From: Stanieria sp. NIES-3757
GTDB taxonomy: Bacteria; Cyanobacteriota; Cyanobacteriia; Cyanobacteriales; Xenococcaceae
NCBI GenBank assembly: GCA_002355455.1
Contig: AP017375.1
Span: 2,046,001-2,110,000 of the forward strand
Direction of reading: 5' to 3'
Length of the DNA stretch: 64,000 bases
A program made the position numbers and the translations under genes. Positions 30,736-39,305 of this stretch are shown piece by piece (positions within the stretch are counted from its first letter, which is position 1; each line of letters opens with the position of its first letter). The notes beneath the pieces were generated by a model. That model worked only from the letters and a program-made list of their open reading frames with translations, was not told the DNA's origin and ran no database searches.

Positions 30736-31153
30736 AATTATCTTTTTAGTTGAAGATAATCGGGGCGATATTCGTTTAATCGAAGAAGCCCTCAAAAATA
30801 GTTCCGTACCACATCAAATCATAGCCGTTAGGGATGGGGTGGAAGCAATGGCATATCTACGCCAAGAAGGCGAATATGCTGAAGCTGTTCGTCCCGACCT
30901 AATTTTACTCGATCTCAACCTGCCCAAAAAAGATGGTCGAGAAGTTTTAGCTGAGATCAAAGCCGATCCCAAATTAAAGCGAATTCCTGTAGTGGTTTTA
31001 ACTACTTCTAGAAATGAGGATGATGTAACTCAAAGTTATGATTTACACGTTAACTGCTATATTACTAAATCGCGCAATTTAAAAGAACTTTTCAAAATTG
31101 TTAAAGGAATTGAAGAATTTTGGTTGACTACGGTGACTCTACCTTCTGAGTAA
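30707..31153 (+). CDS. rcp1: Rcp1-type response regulator
   Basis: 148-residue single receiver domain with the acidic pair in LVEDNRGD, the acceptor at about D69 ([13 protein letters not shown]), the TTS switch threonine and the lysine in CYITKSRN. The extended C-terminus is typical of Rcp1, the partner of Cph1. It starts with GTG at 30707 inside the phytochrome gene, preceded by AGGAGG at good spacing, so translation is coupled. The output is unknown because no DNA-binding domain is present. Confidence 0.93.
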   Translation: MTVEVDENCKIIFLVEDNRGDIRLIEEALKNSSVPHQIIAVRDGVEAMAYLRQEGEYAEAVRPDLILLDLNLPKKDGREVLAEIKADPKLKRIPVVVLTTSRNEDDVTQSYDLHVNCYITKSRNLKELFKIVKGIEEFWLTTVTLPSE

Positions 31154-31223
31154 AAAATAATTAACATAGAATAGATAGTAAAAGCGTTTTAGAATCCAGG
31201 AGTAATAGCAAGAGTTTAAACCT

Positions 31224-32384
31224 ATGCCTGGAAGTGCAGTCACAATTTTGTTGGTAGAGGACGATCTAGCAGAAGCAAGACTGCTTCATGAAGTTCTCAA
31301 AAGTTTCGGTCTCAACCAGTTTAATCTAGTTCATGTCAAACGATTAGGAGAAGCTCTTCAACAATTAGAGCAAACTTCTTTTGATGTCATTTTACTTGAC
31401 TTAACTTTGCCAGATAGTGAAGGATTGGCTTCTTTAAAATCTATTATTAATCATGCTCCTAATTTACCAGTAGTAGTTTTGACCAATACTAATGACGATC
31501 AACTAGCGATCGCCGCAGTAAGGCAGGGAGCGCAAGATTATTTAGTCAAACGTAATATTAATGTTGAAGGATTAGTTCGTTCTTTACAATATGCGATCGA
31601 ACGCAAACGAGTTGCCGAAATTTTAAGGGAAGAAAATGAAGTTTTAGAGCATCAGATTCGAGAACAAACTGCTCAATTAATTAAGGCTCAAAAAATCAAT
31701 CAATTTAAATCCGATTTTGTGGCAATGTTTTCCCATGATTTTCGTAACCCTTTAACTACGATTATTGCTTCTGCCGGTTTATTACAACAAAACAAATATG
31801 AATTACCTGAAGAAAAAAAACTGATGCTTTTGCAACACATTCTTTCGGCAGGTAAAAACTTAGCTCAACTTTTAGAAGAAGCATTATTTATTGGTAAATC
31901 AGATTCAGAACAATTACCCTATCAACCCAAAAGTTTAAATTTAGAATTATTTTGCCGTCATCTTATTGAAAAATTACAGCTTCATTTAGACCGACAACAT
32001 CAAATTATTTTTACAATTGAAGGCAATTTTGAAAATACAATTTGGGATGAAAATTTATTACAACATATTTTGGGGAATTTATTAACTAATGCTTTAAAAT
32101 ATTCTTCTAACAATAGTATTGTTAAATTTGACGTAATTAATCAGGGAACAACTGCACTATTTAGAATTGAAGACAAAGGAATAGGAATTCCTGACGATGA
32201 ATTAGAACATTTGTGTACGTCTTTTTATCGTGGTAGTAATGTTCGTCGAATACCTGGAACAGGTTTAGGTTTAGCAATTGTTAAGCGATGTGTAGAAGTT
32301 CAACAAGGCACTATTGAGTTTCAAAGTCAGGAAGGAATCGGTACTGTGGTTACTGTAACTTTGCCGTTGAGCGAGAATAACTGA
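31224..32384 (+). CDS. Response regulator-histidine kinase hybrid (REC-HisKA-HATPase)
   Basis: 386 residues. An N-terminal receiver domain has the acceptor at about D59 (VILLDLTLPDSEG). A coiled linker leads to a HisKA domain with the acceptor His near 171 (FSHDFRNPLTTI), then an HATPase with LTNALKY, DKGIGIPDDELE and [12 protein letters not shown]. No membrane segment is present. It follows the phytochrome-rcp1 pair by 70 bases and probably acts next in the same light-signalling relay. That role is inferred from position. Confidence 0.9.
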   Translation: MPGSAVTILLVEDDLAEARLLHEVLKSFGLNQFNLVHVKRLGEALQQLEQTSFDVILLDLTLPDSEGLASLKSIINHAPNLPVVVLTNTNDDQLAIAAVRQGAQDYLVKRNINVEGLVRSLQYAIERKRVAEILREENEVLEHQIREQTAQLIKAQKINQFKSDFVAMFSHDFRNPLTTIIASAGLLQQNKYELPEEKKLMLLQHILSAGKNLAQLLEEALFIGKSDSEQLPYQPKSLNLELFCRHLIEKLQLHLDRQHQIIFTIEGNFENTIWDENLLQHILGNLLTNALKYSSNNSIVKFDVINQGTTALFRIEDKGIGIPDDELEHLCTSFYRGSNVRRIPGTGLGLAIVKRCVEVQQGTIEFQSQEGIGTVVTVTLPLSENN

Positions 32385-32576
32385 TAAATGTTATCATGCA
32401 ACTTCAGCTTCTAGTAAGCTACATCAAAATTAGACTAGAGCGATACGATAAAAATCACAACTTAAATTAAAATAGTAACGAGCTTGATCTCGAATCAACT
32501 GATACAATATTTTTTTATCAATCTCTTCAACAGTACCAGGATCGACAGCAAGTTAATTACACCAGAGTCTAAATTC

Positions 32577-33335
32577 ATGACAAGTATTACTATCGAACAA
32601 CCACAGTTAGATTTAGTTGCCATTAATCGACAATTAGCTAACGCAGACGCAACAGAATTGATTAAATGGGCAAACCATACTTTTAGCGATCGCTTGGTAA
32701 TGAGTACAAGTTTCGGTATTCAAGCAGCAGTAATGTTGCATCTTGTCACTCAAGTTATCCCTGATATTCCTGTTATTTGGGTAGATACGGGTTATTTGCC
32801 TGCTGAAACTTACAAATTTGCTGAAGAATTAACTACCCGATTAAATCTCAATCTCAAAGTATATCAATCTTCTATTAGCCCTGCTCGCATGGAAGCATTA
32901 TATGGGAAACTTTGGGAACAAAATGAGATTGAAGCTTTCAATCGTTATGATTATCTGCGTAAAATAGAACCAATGCAACGAGCTTTAACAGAATTAAATG
33001 CAGCAGCTTGGTTAGCTGGATTACGTAGAGATCAAACCAAACATCGTCAAAACTTAGATCCCATCAGTCAACAGGAAAATCGCTACAAAATTTATCCGAT
33101 TCTCGATTGGCATTCTCGCGATGTTTATCAGTATCTAACCACTCACGATTTACCTTATCATCCCTATTTTGACCTAGGTTATGTAACGGTGGGTGATTGG
33201 CATTCTAGTCGTCCTTTAACTACTGATGATTCTCACGAACGTGATACTCGTTTTCGTGGACTTAAACAAGAATGTGGTTTACATCTACCTCAAACTCCTG
33301 GAGAGTCAGAAAGTCTTGATTCCAGTAATCTCTAA
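32577..33335 (+). CDS. cysH: Phosphoadenosine phosphosulfate reductase
   Basis: About 252 residues from the ATG at 32577; an earlier in-frame TTG at 32484 would add an unlikely leader. It reduces activated sulfate to sulfite using thioredoxin. Motifs are [16 protein letters not shown] (PP-loop-like), [26 protein letters not shown] and the C-terminal catalytic KQECGLHLP. The Cys-Cys pairs of the iron-sulfur APS-reductase type are absent, so PAPS is the likely substrate. It is a metabolic gene set between two signalling blocks. Confidence 0.95.
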   Translation: MTSITIEQPQLDLVAINRQLANADATELIKWANHTFSDRLVMSTSFGIQAAVMLHLVTQVIPDIPVIWVDTGYLPAETYKFAEELTTRLNLNLKVYQSSISPARMEALYGKLWEQNEIEAFNRYDYLRKIEPMQRALTELNAAAWLAGLRRDQTKHRQNLDPISQQENRYKIYPILDWHSRDVYQYLTTHDLPYHPYFDLGYVTVGDWHSSRPLTTDDSHERDTRFRGLKQECGLHLPQTPGESESLDSSNL

Positions 33336-33416
33336 TAATTTTTAAGTAATTGAGTTGTAAGAATCACGAGTCTCAAGGTCTAAATGGGTATTTTTTGGTG
33401 GTTTTTACCTTTTCTC

Positions 33417-33761
33417 CTAGTTTAATTCGAGTTCAAGAGAAGGCATTAGTCTCTGTAAGTTTTTTAAAGATTTACTCTGCCATATAATTTCTTTTGAGCC
33501 AATTACATTCATTTGAATATTTCTTTTTTTACGTACTTCAATTACAAATTTTGAAAGCATACTAATTCCCGAACTATTAAGAAATTTTAAATCTTTTAGA
33601 TCGAGGGTAAGTTTTGCTGGTTCTTTTTCAACTACATCATAGAGTAGCTGTAAAATAGGAGAGTATTCGTCCATCCCATTAAGCCTGAGAGATCCTTGAC
33701 AAAAAACAGCGGTAGTTAAGGGATCATAAATTATGCTATAGTCTTCTGTTTTAATTTCCAT
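33417..33761 (-). CDS. STAS-domain protein (anti-sigma factor antagonist type)
   Basis: 114 residues forming a single STAS domain. The conserved loop FLNSSGISMLSKF carries the candidate phosphorylated serine at 63 or 64. In partner switching a GHKL kinase phosphorylates this serine and a PP2C phosphatase removes it. Both partners are encoded immediately upstream (33835-36208). It is the last gene of the minus-strand signalling cluster. The final target, sigma factor or other, is unknown. Confidence 0.88.
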   Translation of the reverse strand: MEIKTEDYSIIYDPLTTAVFCQGSLRLNGMDEYSPILQLLYDVVEKEPAKLTLDLKDLKFLNSSGISMLSKFVIEVRKKRNIQMNVIGSKEIIWQSKSLKNLQRLMPSLELELN

Positions 33762-33834
33762 TTAATTTTTTTTTAGTTAATATTAATAGTTTAAAAAATT
33801 ATTTAGTCTTAAATATTTCTAAAATAAATGTAAA

Positions 33835-34434
33835 CTACATTGCTAATTGCACCATTGTTGTTACCGTAGTTTCTTCAGACTTACCAACAAAATTATTAAA
33901 TCTCCAGCCCAACTTTGCTCCATAATCATTGACCATTGTTAAAAATCCTAAGCCTGAGCCTGCTTCTTTTTCCTGTGTATGATTATCTTCTAGCTTACGA
34001 AGATATAGCTCATAAGGATCGAAAGCCAGTAATTCTTTAATATATTTTTGAAACTTAACAACTGCGTTGGTATGAACACTATTAGTAATTTGAAAAATAA
34101 TTTTATGATCGATTAAATGAATTTGGATACTAATAGGTGCTGACGATAATTGATTAGTATATTTCATCGCATTTTCTAACAACTCATTGGCAATATAACT
34201 AATAGCATCCTTAGCTTCTGCTTGTTTTATTAAATAATCAGACTCTTGCTCCTCCTTACAAGTCAAAAAACTACTGAGATAATCTGCTAAAAAATCAGCC
34301 GATAAACCATTATTACGCCATCTTTGTTGAAGCGATACAGAACTAGGAGAAAAACTTACGATTAAATATTCTTGACTAGAAGGTAAATTTTCTAAAAAAT
34401 CTCCAAATATTTGAGCCATATTAATACAATTCAT
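33835..34434 (-). CDS. RsbW-like GHKL ATPase (partner-switch kinase)
   Basis: 199 residues. A GHKL ATP-binding region is indicated by the N box YIANELLENAMKYTN and by GSGLGFLTMVNDYGA as G box. The N-terminal part is not a recognisable sensor. It resembles Slr1658/DUF6272-type proteins, a tentative family call. Its place between a PP2C and a STAS gene fits an anti-sigma-like serine kinase. An alternative ATG at 34419 would shorten it by five residues. Confidence 0.75.
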   Translation of the reverse strand: MNCINMAQIFGDFLENLPSSQEYLIVSFSPSSVSLQQRWRNNGLSADFLADYLSSFLTCKEEQESDYLIKQAEAKDAISYIANELLENAMKYTNQLSSAPISIQIHLIDHKIIFQITNSVHTNAVVKFQKYIKELLAFDPYELYLRKLEDNHTQEKEAGSGLGFLTMVNDYGAKLGWRFNNFVGKSEETTVTTMVQLAM

Positions 34435-34471
34435 AAAAACTGATTTCTTGAATAGAAATTAAATTAGCAAG

Positions 34472-36208
34472 CTACTTTTGTTTGAGTACAACCAAAGTAA
34501 TGTCGTCATAAACTTTTTGCTCGCCTATATACAAACGTAAATCTTCAATAACAAGTTGTTTAATTGTGTTAGCAGACTGGTACCAGTTTTGTTTAACTAC
34601 ATTACATAATCTTTCTAAACCATATTGCACCCCCAATTTATTTTCAGCTTCAGTTACACCATCGGTGTACAGAATAACAACATCTTCAGCGTTTAACTTT
34701 ATTTGAGTTGAAACAATAAAATCAGCGATTGTTTCTTCTAATCCAATTGGAAAACCTAAATCGATTGTGTCGATTCGCTCAATCTCACCACCAGCACGGA
34801 CGATAATAATTTCTTCATGTTGTCCGCTCAAATTTAACTGTCCTGCTTGATAATCTATTAAACAAAAAGTCAAATTCTTGTCAGAATTCATGCGTTGGAC
34901 ATTTTTATAGATTGTGCGATTGAGTGTTTCTAAAAACTTAGTGGGGTCTGTTTCATTATTTTCCATCAACGTTCTGACAGCAGTTTGTACCATAATGCTA
35001 AGGACACCGCTTTCAAGTCCATGTCCAGTCACATCACCGATCGCAATTTTGACTCTTTCATTGTCATGCAAAACGTCATAGTAATCTCCGCCAACTTCTT
35101 CAGCAGGTTCCATAAAACCAGCAATATCTAAATCATCAAGCTGACTTAATTCTTGCTCTTTGGGCAAGATCATTTGTTGTAAGCGTCGGGTAATTTCTAT
35201 TTCAGCACTGAGACGGACATTTTCTGCTTGCAAACGTTTATTTAAATTTGTAATTTCTTGATTAGCTTGTGCTAATTGCTTTAAATAAAAAGCTTCTTGA
35301 TCTCGCAGTCTTTTTTTCTCCAAACAAGCACCAACACGGGCTTTTAATAAGACTGAATTAAAAGGTTTGGTTAAATAATCTTCAGCCCCCATCTCAATAC
35401 ATTTGACTACACTATCAATTTGATCGAGGGCTGAGATCATAATTACAGGAATATGTCGCCATTGACTCTCACGCAGAGATTTTAAAACTTGATAACCATC
35501 CATCTCTGGCATGATAATGTCTAGAAGAATTAGATCGTATTCTCCTGTCTGAATCATTTGTAAGACTTGCTGTCCGTTAATTGCAGTCCCTACTTGATAA
35601 CCTTGTGCTTTGATTTGGCGCGAAAGTAAATCTCGATTAGTTGGGTTATCATCTACCACCAAAATTTTGCCTTCAGAGTTGCTAGTTAATGAAGTTACTA
35701 ATTTTAAATTAGAATTGGCAGTAGGTTTTGATTGAGGTTTTTGTTCTAATAAACTTAGATGATAAGTTTGGTTGATTAATAATTGTTGTTCAGAAAAATT
35801 AGGAAGCTCTTCCAGGATTTTGAGAAAATTTTCGGCAGCAGTATAAATTTTAGTTAGATCTGGTAAAAACTCACTATCTGCTTGTTTCAAAAGTTGTCCA
35901 CTGCAATTGATCACTGTTTGAGCAGGTGTTTCTAATTCAAGAGTAAGAGTTTGACTTAGAACAGAGAGATTAACATTAAATTGGTCTTCTTCTGATTGAG
36001 GAGAGTTAAGAAGAGTATTGACCAACCCCAACAGTTTTACTCCGCTTTCTCGAATAACTTGTAACTCAGCACTTAAAACGATTGTATCTTCTGTCTCCAA
36101 TTCTTCAAGTAGCATTTCACTATAACCAATGATGGCATTAATCGGCGTACGGAGTTCGTGACGCAGATGAGCAAGTAAAGATAATGGAGGACAGCTATCA
36201 GTAGTCAT
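34472..36208 (-). CDS. HisKA-REC-PP2C (SpoIIE-type) phosphatase
   Basis: 578 residues. It starts with a HisKA-like domain ([18 protein letters not shown], His17) but lacks any HATPase domain. A receiver domain follows (about 190-310) with the acceptor in LILLDIIMPEMDG. A coiled coil (about 315-360) leads to a PPM/SpoIIE phosphatase with the metal-binding motifs EEVGGDYYDV, AIGDVTGHGLESG, LYTDGVTE and YDDITLVVLK. It probably dephosphorylates the STAS protein encoded at 33417-33761 when its receiver or histidine is phosphorylated by a neighbouring kinase. The architecture resembles IcfG/HmpU-type regulators. Confidence 0.88.
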   Translation of the reverse strand: MTTDSCPPLSLLAHLRHELRTPINAIIGYSEMLLEELETEDTIVLSAELQVIRESGVKLLGLVNTLLNSPQSEEDQFNVNLSVLSQTLTLELETPAQTVINCSGQLLKQADSEFLPDLTKIYTAAENFLKILEELPNFSEQQLLINQTYHLSLLEQKPQSKPTANSNLKLVTSLTSNSEGKILVVDDNPTNRDLLSRQIKAQGYQVGTAINGQQVLQMIQTGEYDLILLDIIMPEMDGYQVLKSLRESQWRHIPVIMISALDQIDSVVKCIEMGAEDYLTKPFNSVLLKARVGACLEKKRLRDQEAFYLKQLAQANQEITNLNKRLQAENVRLSAEIEITRRLQQMILPKEQELSQLDDLDIAGFMEPAEEVGGDYYDVLHDNERVKIAIGDVTGHGLESGVLSIMVQTAVRTLMENNETDPTKFLETLNRTIYKNVQRMNSDKNLTFCLIDYQAGQLNLSGQHEEIIIVRAGGEIERIDTIDLGFPIGLEETIADFIVSTQIKLNAEDVVILYTDGVTEAENKLGVQYGLERLCNVVKQNWYQSANTIKQLVIEDLRLYIGEQKVYDDITLVVLKQK

Positions 36209-36220
36209 TATGGGGGATGA

Positions 36221-36589
36221 TTAAATTTTTGCCAGAAGATTGGCAATTTTTTCTAGTAAACGGGGTAATTCGATGGGCTTAGTATCGTAATCGTCACAGC
36301 CAGCTTCAAGGGCTTTTTCGCGATCGCCAGACATGGCATGGGCAGTAAGAGCAATTACAGGAATGTTTTTGGTTTCGGGATTAGCTTTTAATTGTCTGGT
36401 TGCTTCCCATCCATCCATAATAGGTAAACTCATGTCCATTAAAACCAGGTTAGGATTTTCTAAAACTGTCATCGCAACACCCGCTGCACCGTCGACAGCA
36501 ATCACAACTTCGTATCCTCGACGTTCTAATCTTCGAGAGAGCATATCTCGATTCATTTCATTGTCTTCAACTAGCAGTATTTTCACCAT
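36221..36589 (-). CDS. Single-domain response regulator
   Basis: 122-residue receiver domain: acidic pair in LLVEDNEMNRD, acceptor Asp in LVLMDMSLPIMDGW, TAHAMSGD switch region and the lysine in YDTKPIE. No output domain is present, so it should relay phosphate or bind a partner (DivK/CheY-like). It is 29 bases from the hybrid kinase and 12 from the phosphatase gene, clearly one transcript. Confidence 0.93.
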   Translation of the reverse strand: MVKILLVEDNEMNRDMLSRRLERRGYEVVIAVDGAAGVAMTVLENPNLVLMDMSLPIMDGWEATRQLKANPETKNIPVIALTAHAMSGDREKALEAGCDDYDTKPIELPRLLEKIANLLAKI

Positions 36590-36618
36590 AGTTTGAGCCT
36601 GATCGAAATATATTGTCG

Positions 36619-38823
36619 CTAGAGAGTAGCTAGAATTTGCTTGCTACTTTGTCGAGAAATTGCCTCTGATAGAAGATTATGCAATTCTGTTAATAAAACT
36701 TCGCTGGTGTAACTACCTTTTTGAAAAATTCTGTTCACATGACCTTGTAATTTTTGTCGTTCTAATTGAGTCAAATCTTTAGCCGTTAACACTACTACAG
36801 GAAGAGAACGTAATTGTTCTTGCTGACGAAGTTCGTGAATTAACTCAAAACCATCCATTTCTGGCATCATTAAATCAGAAATAATGAAAGCTGGAGGCGC
36901 AAGAGCGATCGCTTCTAGAGCTTTACGCCCGTTTTCTACCGCTATGACTTCCCAGCCTTCATTGGAAAGTTGACGAGTCAAAATTATTCTCGTGTCTTCA
37001 TCATCTTCAACAATCAAAACTGAATTGGCAGAGTAATTCAAGCTATATTTTTGCATCACTGAAATTAACTGTTGCCGATTAATTGGTTTGAGCAGATAGT
37101 CAGCAGCACCCAAAGCATAGCCTAGGTTTTGATTATCGACAATACTCATCATAATTACGGGGATATGGGCTGATTCTGGGTCGGCTTTAAGTGCAGCGAG
37201 AACAGTCCAACCATCCATTCCAGGCATCATGACATCCAGAGTAATTGCTTGTGGTTGAAGTTGTTTAGCTAAACGCAACCCTTCTTGTCCACTAGTAGCA
37301 GTTACCACTTTAAATCCCTGTTTAGAAAGAAAACGGTTGATTAAATCGTGGATAGTAGGGTCATCATCAATTACTAAAATAGTATTTTGACCTGCCGAAT
37401 GAATATCAAGTTGTTTGCTACTGCGATCGCTCCCGCTTTGTTCTGATTTAATTGATTTTTTTACTTCTACAGGTAGGCGAATCGTAAAAGTAGAGCCTTT
37501 GCCAAATTGACTTTCTACAAAAATATCACCACCCATCATCTGACAAAACCGTTTAGTAATTGCCAGTCCTAAACCAGTTCCTCCATATTTACGAGTGGTA
37601 GAAGCATCTGCTTGAGTAAAAGCTTGAAATAATCTACCTAATTGTTCTGGAGTCATGCCAATACCCATATCAGTAACTTGGAAACTCATCCAATCTTGCC
37701 CTGCATTGACATATTGCTCAACTTTAAGCGTAATAGTCCCATTCTCGGTAAATTTACTTGCATTACTCAAAAGATTAAATAAACTCTGCCTAATTTTAGT
37801 TAAATCTGTATACATCGTACCCAGATTGTCAGGTAAATCTATCTTTAAATGATTGGCATTTTTTTCAACTAAAGGATGAATAGTTGCAACAACATCTTTA
37901 ATTAAATTACAAACATTAAACTGTTCTGGATAAAGTTCCATCCTACCTGCTTCAATTTTAGACAAGTCAAGAATGTCATTAATCAAACTTAAAAGGTGTT
38001 TAGCAGCACCATGAATTTTATGAAGATCGGGAAGAAAATCTTCTTGACCCAGATCGGCTGCCTCTTCCATTAACATCTCACTGTAACCAATAATGGCATT
38101 CATTGGCGTACGTAATTCATGACTCATATTAGCTAGAAAAGTACTTTTAGACTGATTGGCTTTTTCTGCTTCGGTACGAGCCTTTTCTGCTTCTGTAATG
38201 GTTCTTGCTAGTTCGGCAGTCCGTTCTTGAACCCGAATTTCTAATTCTTCTTTTTGTTGTACTAATCTAACTTGAGTTTGTCGAAGCTGTTGAAGAGTTT
38301 TTAGTAATTTAGTTGTGCGTTCTTCAACTCGTTGTTCTAATTCTTGATTAAGCTTAATTAAAGAATTTTCTGCTGTTTGTCGCTGTGAAATCTCATTTTT
38401 GAGAATTTTATTTTGCTCCTCCATCGTTCTACTCAAGTTACGTAGCTGCAATTGAACTCTAACCCTAGCTATTACTTCTTCTTGCTGAAAAGGTTTAGTA
38501 ATATAATCAACAGCACCTAGAGTAAAACCTTGGACTTTGTGTTGCGTGTCTGATAAAGCAGTCATGAAAATAATCGGAATATCCGCAGTAGCGGAATTTT
38601 CTTTAATTCTTCGACAAGTTTCAAAACCGTCAATTCCAGGCATCATAATATCTAATAAAATTAGCTCTGGTCGATGATATTCAATTTGTTCAATTGCAGT
38701 TTCTCCATCGATTGCCACGGCAACTTGGAAACCTGCTCTTATCAAAGTCTCTGAAAGTACTTCTAAATTGTTAGGATTATCATCGACTATTAAAATACTT
38801 TGAGCAAGGAAATTGACTGTCAT
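36619..38823 (-). CDS. Cytoplasmic hybrid histidine kinase with three receiver domains
   Basis: 734 residues in the order REC1 (about 8-122), coiled coil (about 130-225), HisKA with [21 protein letters not shown], HATPase ([24 protein letters not shown]), REC2 (about 480-600) and REC3 (about 605-725). Each receiver keeps its acceptor Asp in LxLDxMMPGxDG-like loops or [10 protein letters not shown]. No transmembrane segment is seen, so input must come through REC1 or the coiled coil. It likely gathers several phosphorelay inputs and feeds the receiver and phosphatase genes just downstream. Confidence 0.92.
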   Translation of the reverse strand: MTVNFLAQSILIVDDNPNNLEVLSETLIRAGFQVAVAIDGETAIEQIEYHRPELILLDIMMPGIDGFETCRRIKENSATADIPIIFMTALSDTQHKVQGFTLGAVDYITKPFQQEEVIARVRVQLQLRNLSRTMEEQNKILKNEISQRQTAENSLIKLNQELEQRVEERTTKLLKTLQQLRQTQVRLVQQKEELEIRVQERTAELARTITEAEKARTEAEKANQSKSTFLANMSHELRTPMNAIIGYSEMLMEEAADLGQEDFLPDLHKIHGAAKHLLSLINDILDLSKIEAGRMELYPEQFNVCNLIKDVVATIHPLVEKNANHLKIDLPDNLGTMYTDLTKIRQSLFNLLSNASKFTENGTITLKVEQYVNAGQDWMSFQVTDMGIGMTPEQLGRLFQAFTQADASTTRKYGGTGLGLAITKRFCQMMGGDIFVESQFGKGSTFTIRLPVEVKKSIKSEQSGSDRSSKQLDIHSAGQNTILVIDDDPTIHDLINRFLSKQGFKVVTATSGQEGLRLAKQLQPQAITLDVMMPGMDGWTVLAALKADPESAHIPVIMMSIVDNQNLGYALGAADYLLKPINRQQLISVMQKYSLNYSANSVLIVEDDEDTRIILTRQLSNEGWEVIAVENGRKALEAIALAPPAFIISDLMMPEMDGFELIHELRQQEQLRSLPVVVLTAKDLTQLERQKLQGHVNRIFQKGSYTSEVLLTELHNLLSEAISRQSSKQILATL

Positions 38824-38892
38824 TATTGCCTCGATTATTTATAAGAATTTGAATAAAAATGGGAAATAGGGAATGAGAAACCGAGAATAAGT

Positions 38893-39237
38893 TTATTTTT
38901 TTAGTTTTTTAATTAGAGCCGTAATCATACGACTTTCTTGTTTTAATAATGAGGTGATAGATTCTAAATTTTTTAAATCACATAATCCTACTCTTTGAGA
39001 GATTATTTAATGTGTTTCTAATTCATTAATTTAACCTTGGGCTATATTAAGAAATCGGAGATATTCGGCTGTGTAACGCCTCCCATATCCTTCGGCTATA
39101 TTAGCGGGAATAGATACTGCTGACTTTCTGATTTGTTGAACTATTCCATATGATTTTTCTTGAGGAAAATACCTGGTTAATAAATAACATTTTTCTGCTA
39201 TTTATATATCTTTTGTCAGATTCTTAAATCTTTAAAA
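38893..39237 (-). pseudogene. Decayed four-helix-bundle (23S rRNA intervening-sequence type) protein gene
   Basis: The minus strand encodes recognisable pieces of the IVP-like four-helix-bundle family: FKDLRI, AEKCYLLTRYFPQE, QIRKSAVSIPANIAEGYGRR, EYLRFLNIAQG, then LETH and ISQRVGLCDLKN. In-frame stop codons lie at 39031-39033 and 39007-39009. The N-terminal part is in another frame with a further stop. The frame ends at 38895-38893. It sits between two hybrid kinase genes of the signalling cluster. The remaining bases up to 39305 hold only AT-rich and GGGAAT-type text. Confidence 0.8.
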
Positions 39238-39305
39238 TTATTGATATTATTTATATTTTCTTGTTTCCTATTCCCCATTTACTATTCCCTTTTTTTGTTT
39301 TATTT

